Source of the DNA: Candidatus Hydrothermota bacterium
GTDB lineage: Bacteria; Hydrothermota; Hydrothermia; UBA1063
NCBI GenBank assembly: GCA_003644895.1
Contig: QNDO01000116.1
Location: 1 to 5,244 of the forward strand
Direction of reading: 5' to 3'
DNA: 5,244 nucleotides
A model generated the notes under the pieces. The model ran no database searches. It was not told the origin of the DNA and was given only the letters and a program-made list of their open reading frames with translations. The translations under genes were made by a program, and so were the position numbers. Positions 1-5,244 of this stretch are shown here, piece after piece; the first letter of the stretch is position 1, and each line of letters begins with the position of its first letter.

Positions 1-503
1 ATAGAGCTCAGGTAAAATATTCTGACTATATTTCTTCATCAACTGCTTTTTTCTCCATGGGATTTAATGCAGTGAAGCTTGGGTATGAAGAAATTCGGGC
101 CCTCTTGGAGATATATAAGAAGATAAACTATTTTTGTTCCTCCAAATTCAGTTTGATTTCTGGCAGAATATTGAAAAAAAGAGATAGATTTTATGTGTAC
201 CAGCTGGGGGGAACAAACGGATTAAGAGGGTACAGAGCTTTTTACTTTGAGGGAAATAAGTACCTTCTCTCACAACTTGAGCTGAGATTTTCTCTAAGAC
301 AGAGTCTTCTAAATATTGTGACACCCGGAATGGGATTTTTCATTGATGCAGGATATGCAGGGGATGTCATGAACATGGTATATTTTGACGGGGGCTTTAT
401 GGTGTTAGTTGAATCTTTCAAACAGTATGGTGCACCCATAGGCTATGCCTCAGTGGCTTATAATGGAAAAGATTGGACTTTTTCGGTGGGTATCCTTGAA
501 TAA
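1..503 (+). CDS. Omp85/BamA-superfamily outer-membrane protein, C-terminal part (5' truncated by window edge)
   Basis: This is the last 167 codons of an outer-membrane beta-barrel protein. The frame is open to the left edge: the first whole codon begins at base 3 and no stop precedes the ATG at 57, so that ATG is internal and the true start lies outside the window. The family signature is GGTNGLRGY (nt 207-233), matching the conserved GGxxxLRGY segment of Omp85/surface-antigen D15 barrels, whose Arg sits in the loop that folds back into the barrel. It is followed by FEGNKYLLSQLELRF, like the G...E.RF strand usually seen next, and by GMGFFIDAGYAGD, like the usual G.V.F.DAG strand. Family members insert or translocate proteins or lipids at the outer membrane; which role applies here cannot be told, because POTRA or other N-terminal domains are outside the window. 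The protein ends in GILE, without the terminal Phe or Trp typical of outer-membrane proteins. The next gene starts 28 bases downstream. Confidence 0.72.
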   Translation, partial: RAQVKYSDYISSSTAFFSMGFNAVKLGYEEIRALLEIYKKINYFCSSKFSLISGRILKKRDRFYVYQLGGTNGLRGYRAFYFEGNKYLLSQLELRFSLRQSLLNIVTPGMGFFIDAGYAGDVMNMVYFDGGFMVLVESFKQYGAPIGYASVAYNGKDWTFSVGILE

Positions 504-531
504 CTCCTTTTAGGCCCGTAAAATTTTGCAA

Positions 532-747
532 ATGGTTGAAGAATCCAGAAAATACAGATTTATAATAGTCCACGGATTCAGTGATAAAGAATTTCTTGAT
601 TTTTACAACAAATATAAAGAGAACAAGCTTCCACCTGCGATTTTTGCGGTTACCACTGAACATTCTCTGAAGATGAAGTTGGAGGATTTAATAAATACTC
701 TAATCAAAGAGCATGAAGAATTTATGAGAAAAAGGAAAGGTAAATGA
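532..747 (+). CDS. DUF3783-like small protein
   Basis: This is a 71-residue soluble, charged protein with no signal peptide or membrane segment. It has an N-terminal FIIVHGFSDKEFLDFYNKY segment, a central PAIFAVTTEHSLKMKLEDL segment and a C-terminal helix LIKEHEEFMRKRKGK. The layout (hydrophobic strand plus GF, then A-x-T-T, then L..LI.EHEEF) resembles the DUF3783 family, whose function is unknown. The assignment is from recalled family pattern only. The start is uncertain: an in-frame TAG at 511-513 limits it. ATG at 532 is preferred, but TTG at 526 would add two residues, and neither has a clear Shine-Dalgarno sequence. The stop overlaps the next gene's start as ATGA (744-747), so the protein is probably made from the same message as the LOG-like protein. 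Confidence 0.7.
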   Translation: MVEESRKYRFIIVHGFSDKEFLDFYNKYKENKLPPAIFAVTTEHSLKMKLEDLINTLIKEHEEFMRKRKGK

Positions 748-1208
748 AAAAGGTTGTGGCTTTAATTGGACCATCGGACCCTTCTCGAGAAGTATACCAA
801 GATGCCTATATTGTGGGTAAACTTATTGCCCGAGAGGGGTGGACCCTGGTAAATGGAGGTGGTCCAGGAGTTATGGAAGCTTCTGCAAAGGGAGTGAGGG
901 AGGAAGGTGGAATTAGCATAGGAATTATTCCCTATGGAGAGTTTAGAGGTTTTAATGCCTTTATTGATGTTGTAATTCCAACAGGAATTCAGGAAATGCG
1001 GAATTTTTTAATTATAAAGGCAGCTCATGCAGTAATTGTATGTGGTTATTCTGAGGGAACTTTGATTGAAATTTCCATTGCCAATAAGTTGAAAAAGTAT
1101 ATGGTTGGGCTTCATGTTCCCGATATCCCAGGTGTAGTGATGGAAAAAGCCAGTGATCCGGAAGAGGCTGTTTTAAAAGTAAAGAAATTTCTGGAGGTAT
1201 TGGCATGA
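744..1208 (+). CDS. LOG-like / TIGR00725-type SLOG family protein
   Basis: This is a 154-residue cytoplasmic Rossmann-like protein of the SLOG/LOG superfamily, which includes cytokinin-riboside 5'-phosphate phosphoribohydrolases and lysine-decarboxylase-like annotations. The N-terminal strand VVALIGPSDPS leads into NGGGPGVMEASAKG (residues 37-50), the classic GGGxxGVMEA nucleotide-binding motif. MRNFLI (85-90) and GTLIE (105-109) supply the Arg and Glu expected near the active site. The usual PGGxGTxxE or GGGxGT motif is altered to CGYSEGTLIE (100-109), which may change substrate or activity. The length is close to the TIGR00725 type and shorter than many LOGs. An AAGGA (732-736) seven bases before the ATG supports the start. 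The gene overlaps its upstream neighbour by ATGA and ends in an ATGA overlap with hutH. The fold is fairly sure; the reaction (release of base from a nucleoside monophosphate, or only ligand binding) is not. Confidence 0.85.
   Translation: MKKVVALIGPSDPSREVYQDAYIVGKLIAREGWTLVNGGGPGVMEASAKGVREEGGISIGIIPYGEFRGFNAFIDVVIPTGIQEMRNFLIIKAAHAVIVCGYSEGTLIEISIANKLKKYMVGLHVPDIPGVVMEKASDPEEAVLKVKKFLEVLA
1193..1198 (+). promoter_or_regulatory. Shine-Dalgarno sequence of hutH
   Basis: GGAGGT lies six bases before the ATG at 1205, inside the last codons of the LOG-like gene. It is the strongest ribosome-binding site in the window. It fixes the hutH start and suggests hutH is well translated in its own right as well as coupled to the upstream gene. 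Confidence 0.8.
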
Positions 1209-2695
1209 TTGAAATAGATGGGTATACTCTAAAACTTGAAGATGTTTATGCCGTAGCTTTGAACAAAACTAAAGTTTCACTATCTGTAAAATCTAAGGAA
1301 ATTATTAAAAAACACAGAAAAATTGTGGAGAAGATACTGGGCGGTGGGAAGGCAGTCTATGGTATTAATACAGGTGTGGGAAGACTTGCCGAGGTTAAGA
1401 TCCCAGGAGATGAACTTGCCAAACTCCAGGTAAACATAGTGCGCTCTCATGCTGTTGGTGTTGGAGATCCACTTACTCCTGAGATTGTGAGAGCCGCCAT
1501 GCTTCTCCGGGCGAATACTCTTGCTTCCGGGCACGCTGGGGTGAGACCCGGGGTGGTGGAGAAGCTCATAGAATTTTTGAATAAGGACGTGATTCCCTAT
1601 GTTCCCTCCCAAGGATCTGTAGGAGCATCGGGAGACCTCGCTCCCCTAGCGCATATTGCCCTGGCACTCATAGGAGAGGGATACTGTCTTGAAGAAGGGA
1701 AAAAGATTCCTACATTGGATGTATTAAAAAAGAAACAGATAGCCCCCCTTAAACTTCAAGCAAAAGAGGGTCTTTCTCTTATAAATGGTACTCAGGCAAC
1801 CACTGCAGTGTTATCCCTTACCATTAAAGAAGCAGAGGTTCTCACCACCAATGCAGATATAATCGCGGCCTTAACCTTTGAAGCTCTTGAAGGAGTAAGG
1901 GAGGAACTGGATCCCAGAATTTGTGAAATCAGACCCCATAAGGGACAGACTATCACCCTTAATCTTATGAGGAAATTTGTGGAAAATTCCAGACTTTCAG
2001 GATCTGAAAAGAAAAGAGTGCAGGATGCTTATTCCCTAAGATGTACGCCGCAGGTACATGGTACAGTGAGGGATACCCTGGACTTTGCAAGGAAGATTGT
2101 AGAAACAGAGATCAATTCCGTTACAGATAATCCACTTGTTTTTGACAATGGAGACATTATTTCCAATGGAAATTTTCATGGCCAGTATCCAGGTATGATT
2201 GCTGATTTCATGTCCATCTCCCTTGCAACTCTTGGTAATATATCGGAACGTAGAAGCTTCCGCTTATTAACACCGGAGTTGAGTGGTTTACCTGCTTTTC
2301 TGGTAAAGGAGAGGGGATTGAATTCGGGTTTCATGATGATGCAGGTAACCCAAGCTTCTCTTGTATCATACAATAAGGTACTTGCCCATCCCTCTACAGT
2401 GGATTCTATCCCAACCTCAGCCAATCAGGAGGATTTTGTTTCCATGGGCATGAATGCAGCTCTGAAGATGAGAGAGGTATTTCAAAATACTCGCAAAATA
2501 CTGGCTATCGAACTTATATTTGCGGCCCAGGCTCTTGAAATGAAAAATATTGAGATGGCATCCCACTATGCCAGGATGGTGGTAGAGAAAATCAGGGCAG
2601 AAATTCCACATCTGGATAGAGATAGATTCATGTACGAGGATTTGACCAAGGCTGAAAATCTGCTTAAGAAGCCCTTACTCGATGTGGAATTTTAA
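1205..2695 (+). CDS. hutH: Histidine ammonia-lyase
   Basis: HutH removes ammonia from L-histidine to give trans-urocanate, the first step of histidine breakdown; it is a cytoplasmic, normally tetrameric enzyme. The 496-residue length is close to the family's usual 500-510. The signature GSVGASGDLAPLAH contains Ala141-Ser142-Gly143, which cyclise into the MIO prosthetic group. Residues corresponding to the Pseudomonas putida active site are all visible: Tyr52 (VYGINTGVG), His82 (RSHAVGVGDP), Asn194 (LINGTQ), Gln273, Tyr276 and Arg279 (QDAYSLRC), Phe324 (NGNFHGQ) and Glu409 (NQED). SHA at 81-83 and Glu409 favour histidine over the phenylalanine or tyrosine lyases of the same superfamily. One oddity is NQEDFVSMG, where HutH usually reads NQEDHVSM. 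ATG 1205 overlaps the LOG-like stop as ATGA and is preceded by GGAGGT. No hutU, hutI or hutG is nearby, so the rest of the pathway, if present, is elsewhere. The identity is secure; histidine specificity is very likely. Confidence 0.96.
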   Translation: MIEIDGYTLKLEDVYAVALNKTKVSLSVKSKEIIKKHRKIVEKILGGGKAVYGINTGVGRLAEVKIPGDELAKLQVNIVRSHAVGVGDPLTPEIVRAAMLLRANTLASGHAGVRPGVVEKLIEFLNKDVIPYVPSQGSVGASGDLAPLAHIALALIGEGYCLEEGKKIPTLDVLKKKQIAPLKLQAKEGLSLINGTQATTAVLSLTIKEAEVLTTNADIIAALTFEALEGVREELDPRICEIRPHKGQTITLNLMRKFVENSRLSGSEKKRVQDAYSLRCTPQVHGTVRDTLDFARKIVETEINSVTDNPLVFDNGDIISNGNFHGQYPGMIADFMSISLATLGNISERRSFRLLTPELSGLPAFLVKERGLNSGFMMMQVTQASLVSYNKVLAHPSTVDSIPTSANQEDFVSMGMNAALKMREVFQNTRKILAIELIFAAQALEMKNIEMASHYARMVVEKIRAEIPHLDRDRFMYEDLTKAENLLKKPLLDVEF

Positions 2696-4688
2696 ACGAA
2701 CACTTTTTCTAATTCTTTATTTAGGATTTTATTCCATAGTTTTTCAGACGGTACTGGCTAGGGAACTTTTTACTCTCTTTCGGGGGAATGAAATATCTTT
2801 TTCCTTTTTTTTCCTCTTCTGGATGGCAGGTTTTTCTCTGGGGTTTTACACTCAAAAGTTTATTCCCATTGATACGGATCTTCTTCTAATAATTGCCCCT
2901 GTGTACGAATTTCTTATGTATGTACTGTTTATCATTGTAAGAAAACTTTCAGGAAGTCTTACAGGGCCTCAAAGTGGCCTCCCTTTGCTTGTGCTTATTG
3001 TTTTTATCCCGCTTGTGCTTCTTCTTTATATGCCCGGTGCTTTGCTGGGTAGGGCCATGGCACTGATACAACGATTTGAAAAGAGAGGAGCTTCAATTCT
3101 TTATGTAATCGAGGCAACAGGCTCCCTTCTGGGGGGGCTTATTTTTTACCTTATTCTGGCTGGAAGGGTCTCACATTTTGGGATTATTATTCTGACACTT
3201 CTACCTTTGATTCTTCTGGGAAAGAAAAAATTCTACCCAGTAGCAATTCCCTTTCTCGTTTTGTTTTTCATGAGCGGTCCCCTGGAGGAGGCCCTTTACA
3301 ATTTTATTGAACCGGATTACTCTGTGACGCTCCTGAGGGATACAAAGAGAGGGAAAATATTTGTTTTGGAAAGGGGAGGTGAGTTCGTTCTTTATGAAAA
3401 TGGCGAAATTGTAGCGTCACAGGTTCCAGACCTGGTAACCCAGGAAGAGATTATGGCTTATCTTGGTTCTTTCTCCAAAAAACCAAAGGTCCTTTTTCTT
3501 TGTGGAGGTCTTTCCTTTGATCTAAACCAACTTTCAGAATTTTCCAGCGATTTTTACGTGACAGAACTTGATCCCGAGATGATAAATTTGTACAGAAAGA
3601 TACTCAATCCAGATTTAAGCCCAAAAGTGAAATTGGTAGCCAAAGACCCTGTCCATTATATAAAGACTACCAGGGATTCTTTTGATGTAATTATTATGGT
3701 TTCTGAGCTTCCAGTCTCTCTTATACATTACCGTTTACTCACTCTGGATAATATAAGAATCATCAAAGAACATCTTAAAGATGGCGGATTGCTGCTGGTC
3801 ATGCTTCCTTTTGAAGAAACCTTCCCCGATCCCTTCTTAAGAAAAGTACATGAAGACTTCTGGGCCACCATGAAATCGGTCTTTGGGAACCCCTATTACC
3901 TTCTTGGGGAGCATGTTACCTATATTTCGAGAAAGCCGGATTTTGCAACAATTAAAAAGGTAGTGGAGAACATAAATTTCCAGAGGATTTCATGGATGTA
4001 TTTTGTATTCAGGATGAGGGACATGCGCAAGTTGACGCCGGGTGTCCCGATGAAATTTTCAGATCCGGGAGTTCTTAAAAAATCCATTCTCTTTGAGGAA
4101 AAGAAATTCAGCCGAAGGCCATTATTCCTTTATTATTTTGCCCTTGGGGTGTTCCTGTTGCTTGTAATTTATTTCTCTATTGCTTCTTTCCCTTCTTCAG
4201 CACTTTTCGCTATTTTCACAACAGGCATCTTTTCCATGGTCTTTGATTTATTTGTTATGAACCTTATTCAATTTAAGACCGGGCTTATCTATTCTCAGCT
4301 TGTGCTTGTGCTAACTCTCTTTCATGTGGGATTGTCTCTCGGTGCCTATGCGGGCTACAAACTCAAGCTTAGAAGTTTTACTGGGGTGGATTTTGGAATC
4401 TGGACAATCAGTATTGTAGCCCTTACCTTTTATTATATACCATCGCAATTTTTGTTTATCGTTGTGTTCTTTATTGCCTTTTTCACGGGTTTTCAGTTCT
4501 CTGTTGTGAATCGTTATTTTTTACAGGGTGAGAAGCTTTACCTCTTTGATATTCTCGGAGGACTCTGTGGAACCCTCATATTTCTTTACTCCTATCTTGA
4601 AGCAGGAATTCTGGGAGTTGTTATAACTGTGATCTTGTTCAAAACAGTTTCCTTTTTAAGGTCACATTTCCGTAGCCTGCGAACGTGA
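2682..4688 (+). CDS. Polytopic membrane protein with degenerate spermidine-synthase-like domain
   Basis: This 668-residue inner-membrane protein has three parts. The N-terminal membrane region (about 6-205) contains family-like segments such as GFYSIVFQTVLARELFTLF, FWMAGFSLGFYTQK and YVIEATGSLLGGLIF. A soluble middle region (about 210-475) resembles spermidine synthase: a beta-strand part (RGKIFVLERGGEFVLYENGE), then a Rossmann core with VLFLCGG (270-276), ELDPEMINLYRK (295-306), KDPVHYI (321-327), FDVIIM (334-339) and LKDGGLLLVM (365-374). A second membrane region (about 481-658) ends with LYLFDILGGLCGTLIF. This is the plan of the fused membrane/spermidine-synthase proteins common in bacterial genomes. 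Key features are eroded: the nucleotide-binding GGGDG reads CGGLSFD, and the stretch normally holding the catalytic Asp (about DVIIVDxxDP) reads DVIIMVSELP. Aminopropyl transfer is therefore doubtful; it may bind a ligand, transport one, or act on another substrate. The start overlaps hutH by 14 bases and has only weak ribosome-binding similarity (AAGAAG), so translation is probably coupled to hutH. Confidence 0.82.
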   Translation: MWNFKRTLFLILYLGFYSIVFQTVLARELFTLFRGNEISFSFFFLFWMAGFSLGFYTQKFIPIDTDLLLIIAPVYEFLMYVLFIIVRKLSGSLTGPQSGLPLLVLIVFIPLVLLLYMPGALLGRAMALIQRFEKRGASILYVIEATGSLLGGLIFYLILAGRVSHFGIIILTLLPLILLGKKKFYPVAIPFLVLFFMSGPLEEALYNFIEPDYSVTLLRDTKRGKIFVLERGGEFVLYENGEIVASQVPDLVTQEEIMAYLGSFSKKPKVLFLCGGLSFDLNQLSEFSSDFYVTELDPEMINLYRKILNPDLSPKVKLVAKDPVHYIKTTRDSFDVIIMVSELPVSLIHYRLLTLDNIRIIKEHLKDGGLLLVMLPFEETFPDPFLRKVHEDFWATMKSVFGNPYYLLGEHVTYISRKPDFATIKKVVENINFQRISWMYFVFRMRDMRKLTPGVPMKFSDPGVLKKSILFEEKKFSRRPLFLYYFALGVFLLLVIYFSIASFPSSALFAIFTTGIFSMVFDLFVMNLIQFKTGLIYSQLVLVLTLFHVGLSLGAYAGYKLKLRSFTGVDFGIWTISIVALTFYYIPSQFLFIVVFFIAFFTGFQFSVVNRYFLQGEKLYLFDILGGLCGTLIFLYSYLEAGILGVVITVILFKTVSFLRSHFRSLRT

Positions 4689-4717
4689 TATATTTGGATG
4701 AGATGGGCAGTTCTGTA

Positions 4718-4761
4718 GGAATTTTTGCAGAGACGTACATCTATTGTTAATAGAAAATTCC
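4718..4761. other. Weak nested inverted repeat after the membrane-protein gene
   Basis: GGAATTTT (4718-4725) is the exact reverse complement of AAAATTCC (4754-4761). Inside lies a small hairpin, CTATTGTTAATAG (4741-4753, five-base stem, GTT loop). The stems are AT-rich and no clean U-tract follows, so this is not a standard intrinsic terminator. It could be a weak transcription end, a binding site just upstream of the promoter at 4776, or chance in AT-rich DNA. Confidence 0.25.
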
Positions 4762-4775
4762 AAACATATATTATA

Positions 4776-4804
4776 TTGACAATTTTTCTTAGAATCTTTA
4801 TAAA
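4776..4804 (+). promoter_or_regulatory. Sigma70-type promoter for the secreted repeat protein
   Basis: A perfect -35 hexamer TTGACA (4776-4781) is followed by a 17-base spacer and TATAAA (4799-4804), a one-mismatch -10 box. Transcription would be expected to start around 4810-4812, giving a leader of only about 14 bases before the ATG at 4825. This separates the last gene from the upstream block and suggests strong housekeeping expression. Confidence 0.75.
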
Positions 4805-4810
4805 TTAAGT

Positions 4811-4816
4811 AAAGGG
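4811..4816 (+). promoter_or_regulatory. Candidate ribosome-binding site of the secreted repeat protein
   Basis: AAAGGG lies eight bases before the ATG at 4825. It is a partial match to the Shine-Dalgarno sequence and falls right at the predicted transcription start, so its availability depends on the exact first base of the message. Confidence 0.45.
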
Positions 4817-4824
4817 TACACACA

Positions 4825-5244
4825 ATGAGAAGGTTGTCTATATTTACTCTTTTTTTCTTTATACTTCCCCTTAGTTTATATTCATCCACTACATTTGTGA
4901 GGGATTATGGTGGTTTGAGGCATGATGAGGGGTGGGGTTGTGTGGAGGTTGAGGATGGGTATTTAATAGTGGGTACGACTTATTCTTATGAGGATACAAT
5001 AGGGGATATATTTTTATTGAAGGTAGACAGGGATGGCGATGAGGTATTGATGAGGAGGTATGGTTTGAGGAGTTATGAGGAGAGGGGTAGGGCTATAGTG
5101 AGGAGTGGTAGTGGGTATGGGATAGGGGGTGTAGGTAGTGGTGGTTGGGGAGATTTTTATTTAATCAGGTTGGACAGTTTATACAATGTAGAGTGGCAGT
5201 ACTGGTATGGGGGTAGTAGGAGTGATTGGTTATGGGATATGGAT
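4825..5244 (+). CDS. Secreted YGG-repeat (beta-propeller-like) protein, N-terminal part (truncated by window edge)
   Basis: These are the first 140 codons of an exported protein whose frame runs off the right edge without a stop. Residues 1-21 form a signal peptide: MRRL, a hydrophobic core SIFTLFFFILPLSL, then YSS as the likely cleavage region. The mature part shows a repeat of about 50 residues marked by YGG at 28, YGL at 79 and YGG at 128. Between these come an EDGYLIVGTT-like or SGYGIGGVG-like segment and DIFLLKVDRDGDE or DFYLIRLDSLYNVEW. This matches the known pattern of secreted proteins with repeated YGGs..D..., DGGyivaGtT and D.yliKlD..Gn..W strands, thought to build beta-propellers, often with a C-terminal sorting or anchoring domain; here that end is outside the window. 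The specific role is unknown. The gene has its own promoter (4776-4804). Its codon use is unlike its neighbours: nearly all Arg is AGG, Leu is TTG or TTA after the signal peptide, and C is almost absent. Confidence 0.85.
   Translation, partial: MRRLSIFTLFFFILPLSLYSSTTFVRDYGGLRHDEGWGCVEVEDGYLIVGTTYSYEDTIGDIFLLKVDRDGDEVLMRRYGLRSYEERGRAIVRSGSGYGIGGVGSGGWGDFYLIRLDSLYNVEWQYWYGGSRSDWLWDMD
4894..5244 (+). repeat. Tandem ~50-residue protein repeats (two full units and the start of a third)
   Basis: Unit boundaries are approximately 4894, 5047 and 5188, set by the YGG/YGL/YGG marks at 4906, 5059 and 5206 (153 and 147 bases apart). Nucleotide similarity is visible locally: TATGGTGGTTTGAGG at 4906 and TATGGTTTGAGG at 5059 differ by one GGT codon. 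Elsewhere the units are divergent in DNA and conserved mainly as a protein pattern. Confidence 0.65.

Noticed and set aside
57..503. Treating the ATG at 57 as the start of a complete 148-residue gene
   Set aside because: The frame continues without a stop to the left edge, no ribosome-binding site precedes the ATG, and a 148-residue piece would be only part of an Omp85 barrel.
242..663. Minus-strand open frames (242-439 and 418-663) opposite the Omp85 and DUF3783-like genes
   Set aside because: They are antisense to better-supported + strand genes and have no family resemblance.
1280..2611. Several minus-strand open frames inside hutH (1280-1612, 2176-2424, 2417-2611)
   Set aside because: They lie fully within a gene whose protein matches HutH along its whole length; the translations look random and no promoter or ribosome-binding site supports them.
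1205..2695. Phenylalanine or tyrosine ammonia-lyase, or an aminomutase, instead of HutH
   Set aside because: The SHA motif at the substrate-selecting position and Glu409 in NQED fit histidine lyases; PAL/TAL enzymes typically have Gln or other residues in that motif.
4689..4824. A structured RNA or riboswitch in the gap before the last gene
   Set aside because: The gap is only 136 bases, the promoter sits within its last 50 bases leaving about 14 bases of leader, and only a weak AT-rich inverted repeat is visible.
4662..4889. Minus-strand open frame of 75 codons across the gap before the secreted repeat gene
   Set aside because: It covers the end of the membrane-protein gene, the strong + strand promoter and the signal-peptide codons; its translation has no recognisable domain and its composition is explained by AT-rich DNA.
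4894..5244. CRISPR array or diversity-generating variable repeat
   Set aside because: The repeats are in-frame protein repeats of about 50 codons with divergent DNA and no constant repeat/spacer pattern; no template repeat, reverse transcriptase or cas gene is present.

Overview
The window reads as part of a Gram-negative, moderately AT-rich bacterial chromosome. A C-terminal Omp85/BamA-type outer-membrane barrel at the left edge implies an outer membrane. All six supported protein-coding genes lie on the + strand. The closing gene, a secreted protein with short YGG-type repeats, belongs to a class I associate with poorly cultured thermophile and candidate-phylum genomes (for example WOR-3-like or other FCB-related lineages). 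That placement is an impression only; nothing in the window fixes the taxonomy.

Layout. (1) Bases 1-503: the 3' end of an Omp85/BamA-superfamily outer-membrane protein whose reading frame is open to the left edge. (2) Bases 532-747: a 71-residue DUF3783-like protein. (3) Bases 744-1208: a LOG-like/TIGR00725-type SLOG protein, joined to the previous gene by an ATGA overlap. (4) Bases 1205-2695: histidine ammonia-lyase (hutH) with a complete MIO-type active site, also joined by an ATGA overlap. (5) Bases 2682-4688: a large polytopic membrane protein with an embedded, degenerate spermidine-synthase-like domain, overlapping hutH by 14 bases. (6) A 136-base gap with no clear terminator but an almost consensus sigma70-type promoter (TTGACA, 17 bases, TATAAA). 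(7) Bases 4825-5244: the 5' part of a secreted repeat protein that runs off the right edge.

How the genes may work together. Genes 2 to 5 overlap stop-to-start, which strongly suggests one translationally coupled transcript. No other histidine-utilisation gene (hutU, hutI, hutG) is present. HutH is instead packed with a SLOG protein, a small DUF3783-like protein and an aminopropyltransferase-like membrane protein that appears to lack its catalytic aspartate. No joint function can be read from the sequence; this gene set is the best candidate for an undescribed functional module. The Omp85 gene, 28 bases upstream of the block, may be co-transcribed with it but is probably unrelated in function.

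The most unusual base-level signal is at the right edge. After its signal peptide, the secreted repeat gene becomes almost free of cytosine on the coding strand: I count 13 C and 142 G in the last 344 bases. The five upstream genes do not show this composition.
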